Both the position numbers and the translations under genes were made by a program. 64,000 bases of DNA from Oscarella lobularis (taxonomy: Eukaryota > Porifera > Homoscleromorpha > Homosclerophorida > Oscarellidae): NCBI RefSeq assembly GCF_947507565.1, contig NC_089187.1:1922001-1986000 (forward strand). The letters are read 5' to 3'. Positions 1 to 13,900 of the stretch are shown in pieces. The notes below the pieces were generated by a model, which saw nothing but the letters and a program-made list of their open reading frames with translations, searched no databases and was not told the origin of the DNA. Within the stretch, counting starts at the first letter, position 1, and each line of letters starts with the position of its first letter.

Positions 1-1988
1 GTGCGACTGTCCACGTCGTTAACGATAAGATCGCTGGGGAAAACGGCTGTCCCGTTCGAAGTGCGCGTGTAGACTCGCCTGCGCACTAGATAAACTGAAT
101 TCGGTGCGTAGCTTTCGCGATCGCCACCAAATCGCAAGACTGGACGATCGTTAACTCCGATGACGCTTACCTAAAAATAATCAGTGCGTTTTTATTAAGC
201 GTTATTGAACTTTGAATAAAGTTCTAACTTCAATATTGACGACGTCGCTGACCGCTTCTTGGTCTTCTACTGTGATCGATATAAGCCTATATAAATAGTC
301 ACGCTATAGGAGATTCGTTCCCAGTTGCTACGAATGTCTACGAAACGTACCTTTTGTGAGTAGAAAGCAATGCAGGTGAGGACAGCTGATTGTAAAACTG
401 GACGGAGAGGAGAGCTCGACTGTAAACGCTTCGAGTATTCTTTCCCTCAATCGTCTGAAATATAAGATTCAAAAGCGCACGCAAAGCATGCACATGTAGA
501 CCAACCAAAATTCTCCGAGAATCATTGTATTTCGCCGTGAGACCAGACGGAAAAGTCGTTGCGCTGTACCAAAGGAAACTGTCAAAGTCCTTTGAATCAA
601 GGGTCGCAGTAGCTCTAAAGAGGGAATTCTATTCGATTTTCACCAAAAAACAAGTTCACCTAGTAATGAAATCTTCTTCGTCCTCGTCGAAAATTTGCAC
701 TTGATTTGTCAAATTGACAAAATTCTGGCCCTCAGTAAATGTAACTTTTACTGTTTCCTCACCACCGTTGATCAAAAGGAGCGGTCTGTCGTTCACATTA
801 GCAATGGCGATTCTATAGGCACAAAGACTTCCATACAAAATTAAAATGCTACAAAATCACACATACTTTGTCAGGGCAGTCGACGCGTGAACTCCGTCGC
901 TTACAACAAAGGTTACATTTCGATTAAGAGGCCTTCTAGGCTCCTTGGCCCTGAAAAGAAATCGTTCCTGGGAGCAACTAAGTACACATAAAAAATGTAC
1001 CAGTTTAAGTAGGAAACGTTGTTCAGTAGGTCTCTGTAAACTTCCGTCGAAGCGTTGCCTTTTAGGACGTAAGTGCCGTTGAAATTGAAGTACTTAGATT
1101 GAGTATTCGTTAGTACAAGCATACTAAACTTAAGCAATTAACGAGCTTACCGATGAATTGATTCCAACATGAGATTTGTTAATAAAAAGGCGTTCTTCGT
1201 CGCACTGGAGGCACGATAGAATTATTTTTCCCCATTGAATAGGATAGCTAAAATTGATCGTTACAGACTTAAAGTTTCAAGCGTCCCATTTAGACAATTC
1301 GTACAAGATGTGATCTGAATCACTTAGAGAAAGAGATCCGTTAGTTATATTCGTCGCTTCGGCGGCATTTTCTGTGAAATGCGCCACTTGCTCTGTTCAG
1401 CACGCGATAAGCATTAGATACTGGTACAGTCTCCTACTTACGAGACACTCTCAGTATTGGTGCGTGGCTATTTGTTCCAACGAACGTAACATGGATGCTC
1501 ACTGTAGGCGACGTTGCACCATTTCTGTCTGTGGCAACCATATGAATAATCCTAGGATTCACCAAAATGCCAACAATTTCGTGAGACGTTTCTATAATTA
1601 AAAACTCATACCTTGGCAAATTATCTGGCATCCCGTGATGTTTATAGGCAACGAGCAGAATAACGTCTTTCAGGCTAACAGGCAACTTTCGCTCTATAAG
1701 TAGCCTCGATCTAAGAAATAATAATGACAACATGATACCCCCTTTCGAGTGTTTCAGAAAAAAACAATTTACTTGGATTTGTTTCCGTGAACGAATACGC
1801 TCGAAAGTATGGAATTTGCTTCATGTAAGGAGAATCTTTTGAGAACTTTAACAGCTTCTCCCCAAGCCAGCAGAAGCTAGGTGTATTTCCGGATGAATTG
1901 CCCGTAAGATACATAAGGAATTAAAAGTCTAACTGACCTCTTCATTTTCACTCGTAAATGGCATAGTAAACTCAATATACTTCCAATC
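1..1988 (-). other. Small exons encoding cadherin-like (CSPG/NG2-type) beta-sandwich repeats
   Basis: Nine consecutive exons of 51-153 nt (1938-1988, 1773-1876, 1612-1710, 1442-1551, 1305-1371, 1151-1247, 1001-1128, 867-950, 660-812) join in frame, with further exons near 614, 230-293 and 1-168. Translation shows repeated VNDRPLL or VNDRPVL boundaries, F.EG...V.L, a D-E-D or D-V-D turn, [12 protein letters not shown], and FVVSDG. This is the pattern of the cadherin-like repeats of CSPG4 and FREM proteins. The 17-codon exon 1938-1988 ([11 protein letters not shown]...) is the smallest. Confidence 0.65.
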
Positions 1989-4900
1989 CTGCAAAACGTG
2001 AAATGAACTTCAACAAGATGAACATTTTCCCAAACCTCGCTTCCTATGTGGCCTTGATCAACCGCTTTCGATTCAGCTATAAAAACGTAATCTGATGCCC
2101 TCGAATACCAAATGAAGTGATCGAGCATAGAAGTTTCTTTGCTATTCACATTCACTGCATAGTGACGACACTTCGTCGTCTCACCGATGTTATTGTCACA
2201 GTCAAAAAACTCCTCCAAGATGCATTGAGCTCCGCATCCGTCCAAATCGTCATTGTTGCCGTCATCGCAGGATTCGCCAGGCTCGCGAACTCCGTTTCCA
2301 CACGAACTGCACTGACTGGCATGACAAAGTAATTCTGTTCAGAAGTGCTAGTTAGCCCTACGTAAATATTCAAGTATAGACTCGTCTGATACCTTTTTCG
2401 CAAGTCTTTCCTGCAAAGCCGAAACGACAAACGTGGACTTCAAGAGACGTTTCTCGCGGCGGATCTCCTCGATCCATTGCTACGAAAGAAAGAAGAACAT
2501 ACCGCCTTTCACTATGCTTCCACCACCACGACTTTTTCAAAGACACAACGCCAGATATTTCATCAACTAAAAAATGCGCGTCGTCTTCGTCCAACTCCTT
2601 ATTGAAATATCTTATATCCCCATTTGGTCCGTCATCTGGATCGGTGGCTCGAATCCTTCCAATAATGATACCTTTGATCGCTCCCTCTGCTAAAGCGCCT
2701 TCACTGTACCATCCACCGTCACGAAACTGCGGCGCATTGTCGTTCACATCCAGAATGTCCACGACAACGGTAACGCGTGTAGAGCGAGTTGCAAATCGAC
2801 TTCTCTCTCGCCGATGCTCACTGATGACGATCGTGAGAGTGACGGAAGAGGTCGTCTCCCTGTCTATATCACCTGATACTATGAGATCACCTGTTTCTCT
2901 GTCCATGCGAAACCACCCAGCGTCGTTTCCCGATATAATCGTGTGACGAAACGCCTGGGTGGTAAACTGATCCCAGTCGTCTTTTTCCGACGCGATACGA
3001 GAAACATGATGTCCAAGTGAGGCATTTTCCGCCACACTCAACCGAAGAGGCTCGTCGTAACCGCAGTGAAATCCCCACACACCAGATGGGCACGAGCACT
3101 CGTACAGACCAAATAAATCAACGCATGTCGATCCATCGGCACACAGATGGCCATCGCATTCGTCCGCTTCCTTTTCGCATCGTCTTCCACCCCTGCCAAA
3201 TGAACACAAGCAATGGAATGTCTGGTTTTGCTGCCGGCACAGCGCCGACTCGTCGACGAAGCAAGGATTGTTGGGCCGTCTCGGTGGAATGCAGTCGCAC
3301 GCATCGCCGCGACCGTCGGAATCAAAGTCGCTCTGATCGGGGTTAGGATCAAGCAAACAGTTGTCGGCTAAATCAGGAATGCCATCTCCGTCCCTGTCAC
3401 CTAAAAAAAAAGAGAAAATCATAAGGTCGACGTCTGGTGGATAATAAGCGAACCGATGCAGTGGCTCCTGTGTGGAGAGCCGGATTCTTTCGTCGTCGTT
3501 TTAAAAGGACAACTGTCACAGGAAACCATTCTAGGCTGACTCTGAAATGTTCCTCTCGGACAAGGAGCGCATTCTTCTAATCCATCGCTTTCAGAATAGT
3601 GTCCAGGCCGGCAAGGTTCTATCAAAAAAAACAGACGAGCTTACAGTAAATACCTGAATAAAAAAACTTGAAACTAAATCTCACTTTTACAGTTATTGAC
3701 TGAAATAGTACCCCTTTTGACGACGAATGACCCAGGAGGACATTGAACGCAAGTTTTCGAGCCGAAAGAGGATTGGTACGTGTTTTCGTTACACGGCTCA
3801 CACGGGAGGTGACCCGAGCTGGAGTAAGTTCCAGGCGGGCAAGTGAAATCGTACTTCACATTGACGTCAATGCGCATTGCGTCCCAGCGCCTTCGTTCAC
3901 CCGAGTCTTCCGCAGAAACCTCAACGTGGCAAGACAAAGAGGATTCCTTCAGGCGATCGTACAACGCACCGGCGAAGAAAACTGTTCCATTATCCGCGTC
4001 AATACGCAAAAAATCGCAGGTCCCGCCCGTTATCTTGTAGCGCACGAGACCGTTCAATCCGAGATCCGGATCGTGAGCAGTCACCTGATAAACTGAGTCG
4101 AAGTTCTTAATAACGCTGGCGTCGTCGATCACAGCCAGAGCTCTCGTCGCGGGGAACGTGGGAGCGTGATGATTCTTAGGAATGATTCGGATTTCATAAG
4201 ACGTGCGATTTCCAAGTCGAGATTTGTTTCTCGCGTCAGTTAGAAAGACTTCGTACACTTTCTCCCGCTGAGAAACAGAATCAGCCAAAACCTGAATTTT
4301 GATGTTCGCCGTCGTCTCGTTTTCTCTGAAATGAACGGCGAAACTATCAGGTAGTTTGAGGTGGGTATTTCCCGCGAGAACAAACGATCTATAGGCTGGA
4401 ATTTTTTGCCTAATCGTCCAAAACGCCGTAACGCAACCGTGAAGCCCTCGCGAACGTCGCACGGGTATATCGATAGTATCTTCGTCTTCCTCAAAAGAAA
4501 CAGTTCCACTTGAGCCGAAGTCAATAACGCCGAACGGAGAGTCGTTTTCTTCCACTAAAACTTCGAACTTCGAGTTTACACCCGGAACGGCGTGAGGCGA
4601 CGCAGAGTATATGACAATATTGTACGTAGTATTGAGCTCGGGAATATCGTCATCGACAACGGTAAAATCAACCAGAGTCGGCTCCTTTCCGAAGATTTGC
4701 CACACGTCTCGAGACGTCTTTATTTGACCGGCAACAGGGCTGCCACTTTGGTCTTCGATTCTCGTTTTAAACGTCACCGGTAGGTTTTCGCATTTGGGGT
4801 CGGAACGGAAGCGACCGACAGAGAGAAAGACGGTCTTGGTCTTCTCCGGTAGAACAATTCGCTGACTACGTTGCTGCAAGAATTGGACGACGCCGTACGG

Positions 4901-7900
4901 GAATCGTTTTGAAGCGAAAAGCGTTATAGTCGTCTCAGCTCGTTCCACTCTAGCATTCGGGTGACTTCGGTCGGCGAAAATTCGAAACTTTGCGCAAGCA
5001 AAAGTGGCGCCTTTCGCTGGTCGAACGTTGAGATGGACAACGCGAACACTTTCCATTTTGTCGAAAAAAGTGACGCCCCGGCGAGGAACAGTTGACAAAA
5101 AGCCTTGAATAGGGGTCAATACCCAATGCAGAGGCATTCCGCTCGCTCTTCCCCGCGTTCGCAATACGGGAAGCGTAAGAATGTTTTGACCGATTTCGCC
5201 GTAGGCGTTAGCGTTGCTCACAGCGAAAGCGTGACCATCGCTGAAATTGTAGTACAGTACCGTTTGAACGCCGTCCGTCACCACGCCTTTCGTTTCCACT
5301 GAGAGCGTTGTTTCGTCGTTCGAATTTTCAACTGTTTGGCCCAAAAACTCCCAGTTGCCATCCTTCCAGAAGAAGACCCAAACCAAAGCGGGGCTTTCGC
5401 CTTTCATTTCAAAAACGGATGCATCAATACTAACGCGAAACACCGGAGACCGGCTGCTCTCGTTCCACGCTGACGACACCGACAAATACGCAGAGAAATC
5501 AGCGTAAGTTAGCTAAAACAATTAAAATCTTATACTTCAATTCGAATTTACTACTAGCGTTGATCTTACCCCCTCCTCCGGCGGTGGCTCGTCATTTGGG
5601 TTTATAACGCCTAGCGGAAGAGAAGAACCGTCAAAAGTCAATTGATACACTTCTACGTCCGTTCCGTCGAGAAAGGCGTACGCGGGAATTTCAAGAAGTC
5701 CCGTCGTCCGATCGGGACCCCCTTCGTCCTGCGGCTCCGCATTCTCAGGAGGCGGAAAAGGTGGCTGTTGGAGATCAACATTGATGTCGTTCGTATACAA
5801 AGACACCGGAAGATGGTCGTCTATAACGGCCGCATTTTTGTCGCTAATAACGACGCCGTCGCTTGAAGCATTTGAAGTCAGCTGAGCACCGTTTGTGACG
5901 GTAAGTACAACGTGGTAACTTTCGCCAAATGTCAACGTCACGTTATCGAATATCCACTCCGTCTGATTACCGGCGGCTGCGCGATATGCTCCAGGAACAA
6001 TTACTACGTCGTACTCGTATATACCGCTTTCGAAGTCGTTGGCGGCCCAGTTTGCCTTGAGATACGTCGTCGCCATTTGAAAGTCCAAGTCAACCGATCC
6101 GCTATCGCCTTCGCGTACAAAGCTGATCACGGGCGGCGTCAAGTCGATCAGAAGGCCAAGCGACGAGTTAGACGAATTTCGCAGGGCCCAATTGACGGCA
6201 ACGACAGTCGAGAAATAGGTAACTCCGTCGACGAACTTTCCAATGCACGCTTCGCAGACGACTTGAGTGACGTTGGCGGCGACTTCTTCCATGGGCGACA
6301 TGTCGCACTCGTACGGCGACGTCCCGACGCACCACAAATACGCCATTATGTCTGATTCTACGTCGTAGAAACTGCTCCAGCTCACGACGAGGACATAATC
6401 AGTCGAGCCGGCGTACAGAATGTCCGACTGATTATCGCCGTTGTGAACGAGACCGACGACGGGCGGTGTAAAATCGACGACAATTCGTTGCGACGAAACG
6501 ATCGCCTCTTTGTCGCCTTCGTTTGTAGCGGCCACTTCGATCGTGTACTTGGCGCCGTTTTCGAGATCAAGACTCGGCGAGACGACGTCGATCGTCGTCT
6601 GATTGAGATCGAAACACTGAGTGTCAAAGCAGTGCGCGCAGTCGTCGTGACCGCCGCCCGAGCTGCGCTTGTTGACGCACGGATAGCATTCGAGCACGAA
6701 GGAGTCGACGCTCTTGCGACTTCGTTCGCTTCCTGGGTTGCAATAGGCGGAGAGATGCATGCGGAGATGATTATCGTCAGTGTCCGGCGAGCCAAAGGCG
6801 ATCATTTCGTCCTTGACGCTAACCGTGTTGGGAAGATAGTCGGACGTGAGTTCGACGCCGCCTATTTGCTGGCAACCACCGAAGTTTCCAAATGAATTCT
6901 GAAATAGAGTAACGTAGAGGTGATTGGTTCCAATGGTGAGCACCTGCGTGTCATTTGAAAACGAATATTGATCTACTTCCATGAAGTTGAGAAGAGAACT
7001 TTCTAGCTGAACAGTTTCGCAGACGAGCCCAAAGTCGAAGGAATAAAACGCAATGCTTTGACCTCCGTGCAAGACGACAATTACGTTAGTCTTAGGAAGC
7101 AATTTCGCCGATAGAATATCTCCCAGCTCATGGTCGCCGATACTAGAACACTGGTCGCCCGCCTGGCAATTGAACAAAGATAAAGTCGCGCTATCTTTGA
7201 AGAGGACGTTGCCAAACTCGTCCGAGGACATTTCGAAGTCGCACGTGTTGCACGTAGAGACCAGTGTCTGTAAGAAATTCCACGTCAACTCCAAGCCGTT
7301 TCCCGAAGGGCTTACAACACCAAATACCACAAAGTCGCTGTCACCGCAGTGAACGTTAACCGCGACGTTCGTCCAATCATTCGCCAAGGTCACGACACTG
7401 CAAAACGCACCGGCGCTCGACGACACCGATTGACAGACACTCTCGACCAACACGTAACCTTTCACGTTCACGTCGTTTTCTTGAGATGCGTCGACGAGGA
7501 GAAAACGATCGTCGTAAACTATTGCAACCGTTTCGGCGCCCGTCTCGTACAGACGAGGCGCGTCGGTGAAAGAGGAATTAGACAAAAAAGTCTGTTTCTG
7601 CGACGTGTCCGATATTTTCATGAAAGCAACGGAACGGGCATCGGCGATCGCCATTCGCCGCAACGAAATCAATTTCGACGACGTCGATTGAGCGTCAAAA
7701 TTAAGAAGCTTGTACGACAGGTGAGGTGCGACGTAGGAGACGGGCAGCGAGCCGATATGGCAACAGCAAGGCGAACGAGGCGAAACGAAAGTGCCGATTT
7801 CTGTCGAATTCATCATTTCTACCATATTTGTGCCATTGTTTTCCGTCCCATTGCTCAGCGACGAATTCTCCCGCAAAACTGTGAAAGCATAGCGAGTTGA

Positions 7901-10900
7901 AGGGGTCAGAACATTCGAATCACTCAACGAATAGTTCGACGGACAGAGAACACGGGCTGGTTCGTCGAGCTCGATAGTGCCCGAAAGATGATAATGGAAG
8001 CGAGAAGCTCGACGGAAATCCACGGCAAAACACAGATCGTTCGGAACGTATCGGAAGCCGTCCGAAGTTACAGTGACGGTGAGTCCGGCGCCGTTGTGCG
8101 CCGTTACGGCGACCGTGTAACGATATCCCGGCTTCATCCCGCCGTCTACGGCGAGTGTGAAGTTGTGAAATTTGGTTAAATTTGCCATCGTCGCTACCGC
8201 AACGCCAAGCGACCACGAACTCCTCGCCTCGTCGAACGAGTGCTCGTAAACGGTGTAGTTGTACCCAGCTATTCCGCTCTCGGGATCAACGAAGTCGGCC
8301 CAGAATGCGGAAACAAGACTTTGCGTGGCGATGTACTCTTTGTCACTTTCGTCGTCGGGACGTCCGTCGTAAACGATTCCACCAAGCGGTCTCGTCATGT
8401 CAACCGTGACGCCGTCGGACTGCACTTCCGTTTCGAGGCCGGCTCTGTTGATTGCCTTGACGCTCGACACGACGTGCGTTCCCTGCGAAAGTACTTGACC
8501 CGAAGCAATGGCGTGCATCGATAGGCCGACGTTTCGCTCGCTAATATACGTCATCTCGTACGACGACAGGTTGACGTTTGCTTTCCACGTGTAATATTCG
8601 ACGCCGCTTTCGTCGTCAACGAAATTCGTCCAGCTAACGGAGAAGACGGTGGGACTCGTCTGATAATCGATGTCCGCAAAATCAGTGCCGTCGTAAACTT
8701 CACCCGGCGAGGGCGGCGTAACATCGACGAGTACTCCGTCTGAACGCGAAGAGACGCTCGTCAAATTAACGCGATTGACGGCGTACACGGTTACGGTATA
8801 CTTAGATCCGTGGAGCAGATGAGCCCCGTAAAAGTCAACATATAAGTTCGACTCGATGCTTTCACAATCCAACGTTTGGTTCGAGTTAACGTATCCGTAG
8901 CATGCCTTATAAACTGCAATTCCGCTTTGGGGATCCAAAAAGCCCGTCCAATGAGCGGACAAAAGCGTCGAGTTCGACTGAAAATCTACGTCGCCTTCTA
9001 CGCTTGTGCCATCGGTCACGCGACCCGTTTCCGGCTTCGATCGATCGACAATGATGTGCGTTTTTGTCCCCGATTGCGAATAAAGTCCAACTAAATTGTA
9101 GGCGCGAACTTTGGCTTTATAAGGAAAACCGTCGACGAGACCCGCTCCTTCTAACGAAACTTCACTCAAGAGCCCAGCATTGATAAAGTCATCTTTCGCC
9201 TTTCCTGACTTTCCCGTCACCACAAGAGCGAAACGGTAATGAGAAAGACTCGTTTCGTTCTCGTAGAATCCTACCCACGACAGCATCAAAGTGGCGACGT
9301 CCGAAAGATAATCCGGAGCCGGATCGCCGAACAAAGTGAAGCGAGCCGAGCCGACGGTCGGCGGCGTCGTGTCAACGATATAGCCATTGGAGTGCGCCGT
9401 CGTCGTCATTCCGGCCCCATTTGCACAAGAAACGCTAACAAAGACGCGCCAACCGGAAGGAATAGAATGTCCCGTGGACGATGCTTGGGTAGCGAGTTTT
9501 ATATCAGTTCGAGGAACAATGTCCGAATCGTACTTGCTGCTTCCAGCCCACCACGAACAATCGTTAATGGAGCTGAGATCGTCGGCGAACTGATCCCAAT
9601 TCGCCGAAACGGTTGAACTGCTGTTCGAGTAGTCGATATCCCGTCGTGTTGTACCATCGAAGACGTAACCGGCGACGGGAGGCGTGTCGTCGACGACAAC
9701 GCCGTTTGAGCTCACCGAATGGTTCAAACCGGCTCTGTTTACGGCGAAAACCGTTGCGAAATAGATGTGGCCACGTTCGAGATGGAGCCCTCCAACAGTC
9801 GTCTTTAACGTAGCATTTGACAAATCGTGACACGCGTGGACGTCGTGACTGAAAGGACTGCTTCCGATACAGTAAACGTAGTAGTTTACCGACGATTCGG
9901 GATCGTAAAAGTCAGACCAATGAAACGACATTCGCGACATGGATGACTGATATTGCCTATCCTGAGTGCCGTCGCCGTCGAGAACCACGCCGCTTCTCGG
10001 CGGCGAATTGTCAAACACAGTGCATTGGGATCGAGCCGTCGACACGAGACCGGCGCCGTTCTGCACGCGAATTTCCGCGTAGTAGCACGCGCCCATGGCG
10101 ACGGCGATTGTCGTCGTGACAGACGTGGCGTTTCCGACCTCTATGTTAGTTGCTGCGCATGAATAGATGGTTGAATTCGCGCAGAACGACCACGTCGTCG
10201 ACTTGATGCCCGATTCTTCGTCGCTGTCAACGATCCAGAAAAAGGCGACCGAACCCGTCCACGCTTCGTAGGGCCCGTACACGTCGCCTCGTCTGCCAAG
10301 GCGAACAGCATCGATCACAGGCGCCGTCTCGTCGACAGTAAAGCCGCTCGACGCAACGACAAATGTGGTGCCAAATCGATCCGTGGCTTTAACCAAATTA
10401 TAGAAGACTTTTCCGGGCGCAAGACTAAGTCCCGCCGCCGAAGCGCTCGTTTGACGTCCTACGTCGGCGAACGGCAAAACGTCGGCGTCGTGCGGCGTCG
10501 TGCCAACGCCCCAGCGATACTCGACGACGTCGCCGCTAAAACCAAACCAGTTCGACGACACGGAAGTCGTCGATGCTTGGTAGGATTGCGCAAACCGTTC
10601 GGATCCATCGACGACAGTGCCGCGGCCGCGGAGCGTCATCGAAACGAATTTCAGAGTGCTCGAAGTGAGAATTGACGTGAGTCCGACGCCGTTTGTCGCA
10701 GTTAGAGTGGCGTAGTAAGTTTCATTGCGATCGAAGCGAAGTCGTAAGGAAATTTCGGACGACGTCGTCGGCGTAACGGGAATCGCCTCGTCGCACGCTT
10801 CGGCTTGAGTTCGCAGAACGCAGAGACGCAGCGAACTCACTAAGCTCTCGCGATCGAAAATAGGCTGCCATTTGAGACTGACGTTCATTTTTCGACTCGG

Positions 10901-13900
10901 TTCCTCGTCGCTGTCGTCTGCGACGAAAAGGAGTTTTCCCTTCGCTTTTGGTGGCGTCGAGTCGAAAACGACGCAGTCGGATTCGCTTTGAGTTGATAGA
11001 CCAGCTTTGTTGCGCGCTACAACGCGAGCAACGTAGCATCGACCGTCTAAAAGACCGACGATACCGTCCTTGGAGATTTCCGTAAGATTGTGCACGTTCT
11101 CCAAGGGAACAGCGCACTCGTCGACGTCTTCAAGGCAGAGAGACCACTCGTAGGAGGCGATATAGCTCTCGTTGTCGTAAAATCGATTCCAGCGAACCAT
11201 CAAAGGGTCCAGAGAGCTGACGAATTTTCCCCCCACCACTTCGATTTGCCCAGCGACTGGAGCCGAGCGATCTACGACGATTCCATCGGAGGAAGCGCGC
11301 TCACGTAAACCGACGCCATTGACCGCCGTAACGGTGACATAACTTAATTCTCCCGATGTGAAAAGATTCGAATCGACGTCGTAGTGCAGCGCGAGTCCGA
11401 CATCAGTCGACGGTAATATATCGCAAGCGGACACGTTCGATCCAACACACACGTAATATTCGGCAATATTTGTCTCGTTATCGACGAAAGAGTCCCACGT
11501 GACGTGAATGCTTCCACTGTCCGTATAGTATCGAAGTCCTCTCGCGACGGATCTCCCCTGCGGAGGAGTGACGTCACGCATCAGAGGAGCCGCTTGTCCC
11601 GTTGCACCGTTGCCGGCTTTGTCGTACGCCGTGACCGAAACGTAGTAGAGCGTTCCCTGAACAAATTCGACGACGGTAATTCGACTCACTGTAGAGTCTG
11701 CTAGTCCAACGGAGGTCGCTTTTTGAACGTCATCAGTTCCAGGCGCCGTTCCAATGGACCATTCGTAGTGGCTGAGGCCTCCACCATCGAAAAAATCTTC
11801 CCATCGCGCTTCTAGCTGTCCATTTGCAGTCCAAGCAACTTGAACGGATCCCTTGTTCGGCTTCTTGAAATCGAAAAGCACCCGGTGGGAGACGTACGTC
11901 GTAGAATACCCGGCCTTGTTATACGCCGTCATCGTTAGATACGCTGTCTCTTCCTCCTTGGTAAACTTCATCGTTTCCATCTCTACTTTGAGTCGAGTCG
12001 CTGAAGCGTCGACCTCGCGTTTGGGCAGCAAGTCCGTCAAATAAGCCGTCGTTCCGACCGACAGTTCGTATCTTGCAATAAAGCTCTCGCTGTCGGAACA
12101 ATTCCACAAAATCCAAAAGCTGTCGCGATCCGAAATATATCGCAACGAGCGACTCGTCGTTCCGACTTGGAGCGAGTGAAAGGTCGGCGGAGTCATGTCG
12201 ACGGTCACGCCATCAGAAAAGGACTTCACTTCAGCGCCGTTTGTGTCTTGCGCGACTACGGTAACGTAGTACGTCACGCCGGACAACAGCAGATCCTGTA
12301 CTATTATCTGAGCCTGTCTCGCCGTTTGCACATCGGTCAGCTCGAGAACAGAAAAATCGTTCGGACTTGTGCCAACGCCCCACGAATACCGATCTATATC
12401 GCTGCCCGAGGTGAGGTGGACTTTTTCCCACCGAGCCCAAATTCCGTCACCATGCGGCTGATAGTTTTGATCACCGTAGCCGGCACCGTCATAAACGGCG
12501 CCGGGCGACATTTCGGCGAAGCTTGCTGTGAACTCATCCGATTGTTTGAACCAGGTTGAACCGACACCGTTCTTCGCTTGAATCAATACGCTGTACTGTT
12601 TACCGTCGTTCAAGGTAAAGCCAGACACTTCGGCAGAGTTTTGACTGAGAGCGTCATCAGGCAAACGTTCGTAGGTGCACGACGCATCAGTGGACAGGCA
12701 CCAGGAGAGCGCGACAACGCCTGACTCGGGGTCATAGATCTGCTGCCACGCAATGAGAAGTGACGCATCATCGATTGAGGTTTCAGTTATTTGACGTTCC
12801 GGATACAGGACAGTGACTTTCAAGTCGCCGACGAACACAGGCCCTGTTCTATCGCTAACGGAAATATCCGTTTCGGTCGCCGTCGCTCGTGCACCGTTCA
12901 CCACAAATAAGTTGAAATAGTATACAGTGGATTTGTCGTCGTCGATTACTACCGCCGCTTTGACTTTCTGTCCAACGGACGTCAACGGCTTGACGTCATC
13001 GCTCCCCTGCGTGAGTCCAACCGAAAAGCTAGAGTCGACGATTCCCGTCTCCAAATCTTCGGGATACCACTGAAGATGAAACTGTTTCTCGTCGAGAAAA
13101 TAGACGGCCGTGAAATTGATAATTTTCGGAGGCGTTGAATCGACTATTACGCCGTCGGTCGTCGGTTGGATGGTCAAACCGGCGCCGTTTCGCACGACGA
13201 GTGTCGATTGGAGAACGTCGCCTTGAGCGACGTCGAAGTCGTACGCGTACGAAACGTTCGTGTTTGTCGGAAGAATCGTTCGCCACGTCGCACGCGTCTT
13301 CTCGTTCACAATTATCCATTCAATTCCCCTTATTCCAGACACGTCGTCCACGCAATTCCAATTGACGGCAAACGGCTCGTTGACCGATTGGGTGGCGACG
13401 TCGCTTCCCACGATGGGTCCGTCATAAACGTAGTCGCACTCCGGTTCTGTCGCATCGACCGTTATTCCGTTCGACGAACCGTTCGCCGATAAACCGACGT
13501 TATTAAACGCCGTAACGGAAATAAAGTAAACGCCGCCTTGCTCCAAGGTAACTGGCATGGTGACTTCGCTATGCCCAACGACTTCGGTTTGACTGCTGCC
13601 CCCGACAGGAGGCGGTGATACGACGACGACGTATCGACTTATGCCGCTCTGAACGTCACTGATTCGCCAGTTGGCAGAAATGTTGTCTAACGTTCCCTGA
13701 TACTCGGCATCGAGACCAACGTCCAAGCCATCGTAAACGTAATCGACAGTAGGCGGACTGGTATCAACAAGAAATCCGTCCGTCGCGTACAAGGAACGAA
13801 GGCCCAGTTCATTGATCAGAACAAGAGAGGAATAGAACTTGATTCCATCTGAAAGCGGAATAGTGTCGGTGCTCGCTTCAAACGCGTACGCGTCGACGGA

